64,000 bases of DNA from Escherichia sp. ESNIH1 (GTDB lineage: Bacteria > Pseudomonadota > Gammaproteobacteria > Enterobacterales > Enterobacteriaceae), in NCBI GenBank assembly GCA_002918705.1, contig PQKR01000004.1:248001-312000 (forward strand), read 5' to 3'. This document shows positions 62,636 through 64,000 of the stretch, in pieces. How positions within the stretch are numbered: the first letter of the stretch is position 1; each line of letters opens with the position of its first letter. The notes below the pieces were generated by a model that was not told the DNA's origin, ran no database searches, and saw nothing but the letters and a program-made list of their open reading frames with translations. The translations under genes and the position numbers were made by a program.

Positions 62636-63979
62636 ATGGCGTATACCATCACGGCTGATGAGATCCGGGAAGAATTTTCACAGGCCATGTCGGCCATGTA
62701 CCAGCAGGAAGTTCCTCAATATGGCACGCTGCTGGAGCTGGTCGCCGATGTCAATCTGGCGGTTCTTGAGAACAACCCTAAGCTGCATGAGCAGCTAGCC
62801 AATGCCGACGAGCTGGCGCGCCTCAACGTCGAGCGCCACGGGGCCATTCGCGTAGGTACGCCGCTGGAGCTCTCCACGCTGCGACGACTCTTTGCGGTTA
62901 TGGGCATGCAGCCGGTGGGCTACTACGATCTCTCTGAGGCGGGAGTACCGGTGCACTCCACCGCGTTTCGCCCGGTTGATGACGAGGCGCTGTGCCGCAA
63001 TCCGTTTCGTGTCTTTACCTCGCTGCTGCGTCCCGAACTGATCGAGAGCGAGTCGCTACGCCAGCGCGCTAAAGCGATCCTGGCCAAACGTTCGATTTTT
63101 ACGCCGCGCTGTCTGGCGCTGCTGGATTGCTTCGAGCAGCAGGGGGGATTCACGGCGGCCCAGGCCAGCGAGTTTGTTCAGCAGGCGCTGGAGACCTTTC
63201 GCTGGCATCAGCACGCCACCGTTGACTACGACACCTATCACGCACTGCACAGCGAGCATCGACTCATTGCTGACGTCGTCTGCTTTCCCGGCTGTCACAT
63301 TAACCACCTGACGCCGCGCACGCTCGATATTGACCAGGTTCAGGCCCTGATGCCGGAGTACGGTATTGAACCTAAAGTGCTTATCGAAGGGCCGCCCCGG
63401 CGGGAGGTTCCCCTCCTGCTGCGCCAGACCAGTTTCAAGGCGCTGGAGGAGCCGGTGCTGTTTGCCGGCGAGCATCGGGGCACCCACAGCGCACGCTTTG
63501 GCGAGATCGAGCAGCGTGGCGTAGCCCTCACGCCAAAAGGGCGGGCGCTTTACGATCGGCTGCTGGCCGAGGCGGGCACCGGGAAAGATAACCTGACCCA
63601 TCAGCGCCATCTGCAGGAGAAGTTTCAGGCCTTTCCCGACAGCGAGCTGCTGCTGCGTCGTCAGGGGCTAGCCTACTTCCGCTATCGCCTGACGCCCACC
63701 GGGGAGGGGCATCGTCACGCCTTTGGTCCGGGCGACGATCCGCAGCCGCTGATCGAGCGCGGCTGGGTGGTAGCGCAGCCCATCACCTATGAAGATTTTC
63801 TGCCGGTCAGCGCGGCGGGGATCTTCCAGTCCAATCTCGGCAATGAAACCCAGCAGCGCCAGCATGGCAACGCCAGCCGTGAGGCGTTTGAGCAGGCGCT
63901 GGGCTGTTCGGTGCTGGACGAGTTCGCCCTTTATCAGGCGGCGGAGGTGCGCAGCCTGCGGCGCTGCGGACTGGTGTAA
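62636..63979 (+). CDS. ydcJ: YdcJ, DUF1338 (2-oxoadipate dioxygenase/decarboxylase-like) metalloenzyme
   Basis: A 447-residue protein, the same length as E. coli YdcJ. Family landmarks are the histidine-bearing stretch ARLNVERHGAIRVGTP (about 61-76), PVHSTAFRPVDD, VCFPGCHINHLTPRTLDIDQ (about 217-236, with two histidines), and TSFKALEEPVLFAGEH. Homologue HglS is an Fe(II) enzyme converting 2-oxoadipate to D-2-hydroxyglutarate, so YdcJ probably uses Fe(II) with a related keto acid; that is inference from family. The start at 62636 matches E. coli. It is complete inside the window. Confidence 0.94.
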   Translation: MAYTITADEIREEFSQAMSAMYQQEVPQYGTLLELVADVNLAVLENNPKLHEQLANADELARLNVERHGAIRVGTPLELSTLRRLFAVMGMQPVGYYDLSEAGVPVHSTAFRPVDDEALCRNPFRVFTSLLRPELIESESLRQRAKAILAKRSIFTPRCLALLDCFEQQGGFTAAQASEFVQQALETFRWHQHATVDYDTYHALHSEHRLIADVVCFPGCHINHLTPRTLDIDQVQALMPEYGIEPKVLIEGPPRREVPLLLRQTSFKALEEPVLFAGEHRGTHSARFGEIEQRGVALTPKGRALYDRLLAEAGTGKDNLTHQRHLQEKFQAFPDSELLLRRQGLAYFRYRLTPTGEGHRHAFGPGDDPQPLIERGWVVAQPITYEDFLPVSAAGIFQSNLGNETQQRQHGNASREAFEQALGCSVLDEFALYQAAEVRSLRRCGLV

Positions 63980-64000
63980 AACTCTCATTGGATTCTGCGA

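Overview
The window is a stretch of enterobacterial chromosome of roughly 55% GC. The backbone genes (nifJ/ydbK, hslJ, ldhA, ydbH, azoR, hrpA, ydcF, aldA, cybB, trg, ydcI, ydcJ) read as near-full-length orthologues of E. coli K-12 proteins, and their order follows the E. coli ydbK-to-ydcJ segment with insertions and losses. The extra content (a PQQ dehydrogenase, a csc sucrose locus with its own porin, an IutA-type receptor, a lipoprotein-tipped tripartite pump) fits Enterobacter or a close relative (Lelliottia, Leclercia, Kosakonia). The genus is an inference from gene content, not a measured result.

Layout. 1-4.6 kb: end of an exported alpha/beta hydrolase with a divergent LysR regulator, then small single genes (YrbL-like, cupin, GNAT, an orphan small protein, KTSC). 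4.7-14.5 kb: nifJ, a YmcF-type small zinc-ribbon protein with an apparent AUU start, the ydbJ/hslJ lipoprotein pair, ldhA, Zur-controlled zinT, and ydbH-ynbE without ydbL. 14.5-17.7 kb: LysR/MFS divergent pair, a Hok/Sok-type locus, azoR. 17.9-26.2 kb: hrpA with a tandemly duplicated tail plus REP sequence, then a three-gene efflux operon. 26.4-30.1 kb: ydcF, aldA, cybB, yedK. 30.2-33.3 kb: accessory zone of small uncharacterised genes, some AT-rich. 33.3-36.9 kb: LysR/old-yellow-enzyme pair and a periplasmic DUF4432 protein. 36.9-43.3 kb: sucrose locus cscR | cscB-cscA-porin-cscK with two near-identical operators. 43.4-47.8 kb: two small membrane proteins, a VOC protein, Fur-boxed iutA, glutathione peroxidase. 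About 47.9-53.0 kb: a heavily deleted lambdoid prophage (YbcO-like nuclease, Q-position gene, a frameshifted small membrane gene, a lipoprotein, a possible cos site, terminase fragments, accessory cargo). 53.1-64 kb: frmRA, trg, PQQ dehydrogenase, ydeP, ydcI, ydcJ.

Functionally the window mixes fermentation and redox genes (nifJ, ldhA, azoR, aldA, cybB, PQQ dehydrogenase), envelope transport (ydbH-ynbE, the pump, iutA, zinT), detoxification (frmRA, gpx, old yellow enzyme) and sucrose use. The items most worth a second look are the AUU-start small protein, the 10-bp repeat that switches the prophage membrane gene out of frame, YdbH-YnbE without YdbL, a Trg receptor that ends in the CheR-docking pentapeptide NWETF, the duplicated hrpA tail, and several unrecognised small-gene clusters. 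No tRNA, rRNA, CRISPR array, intact insertion sequence or integrase gene was seen.
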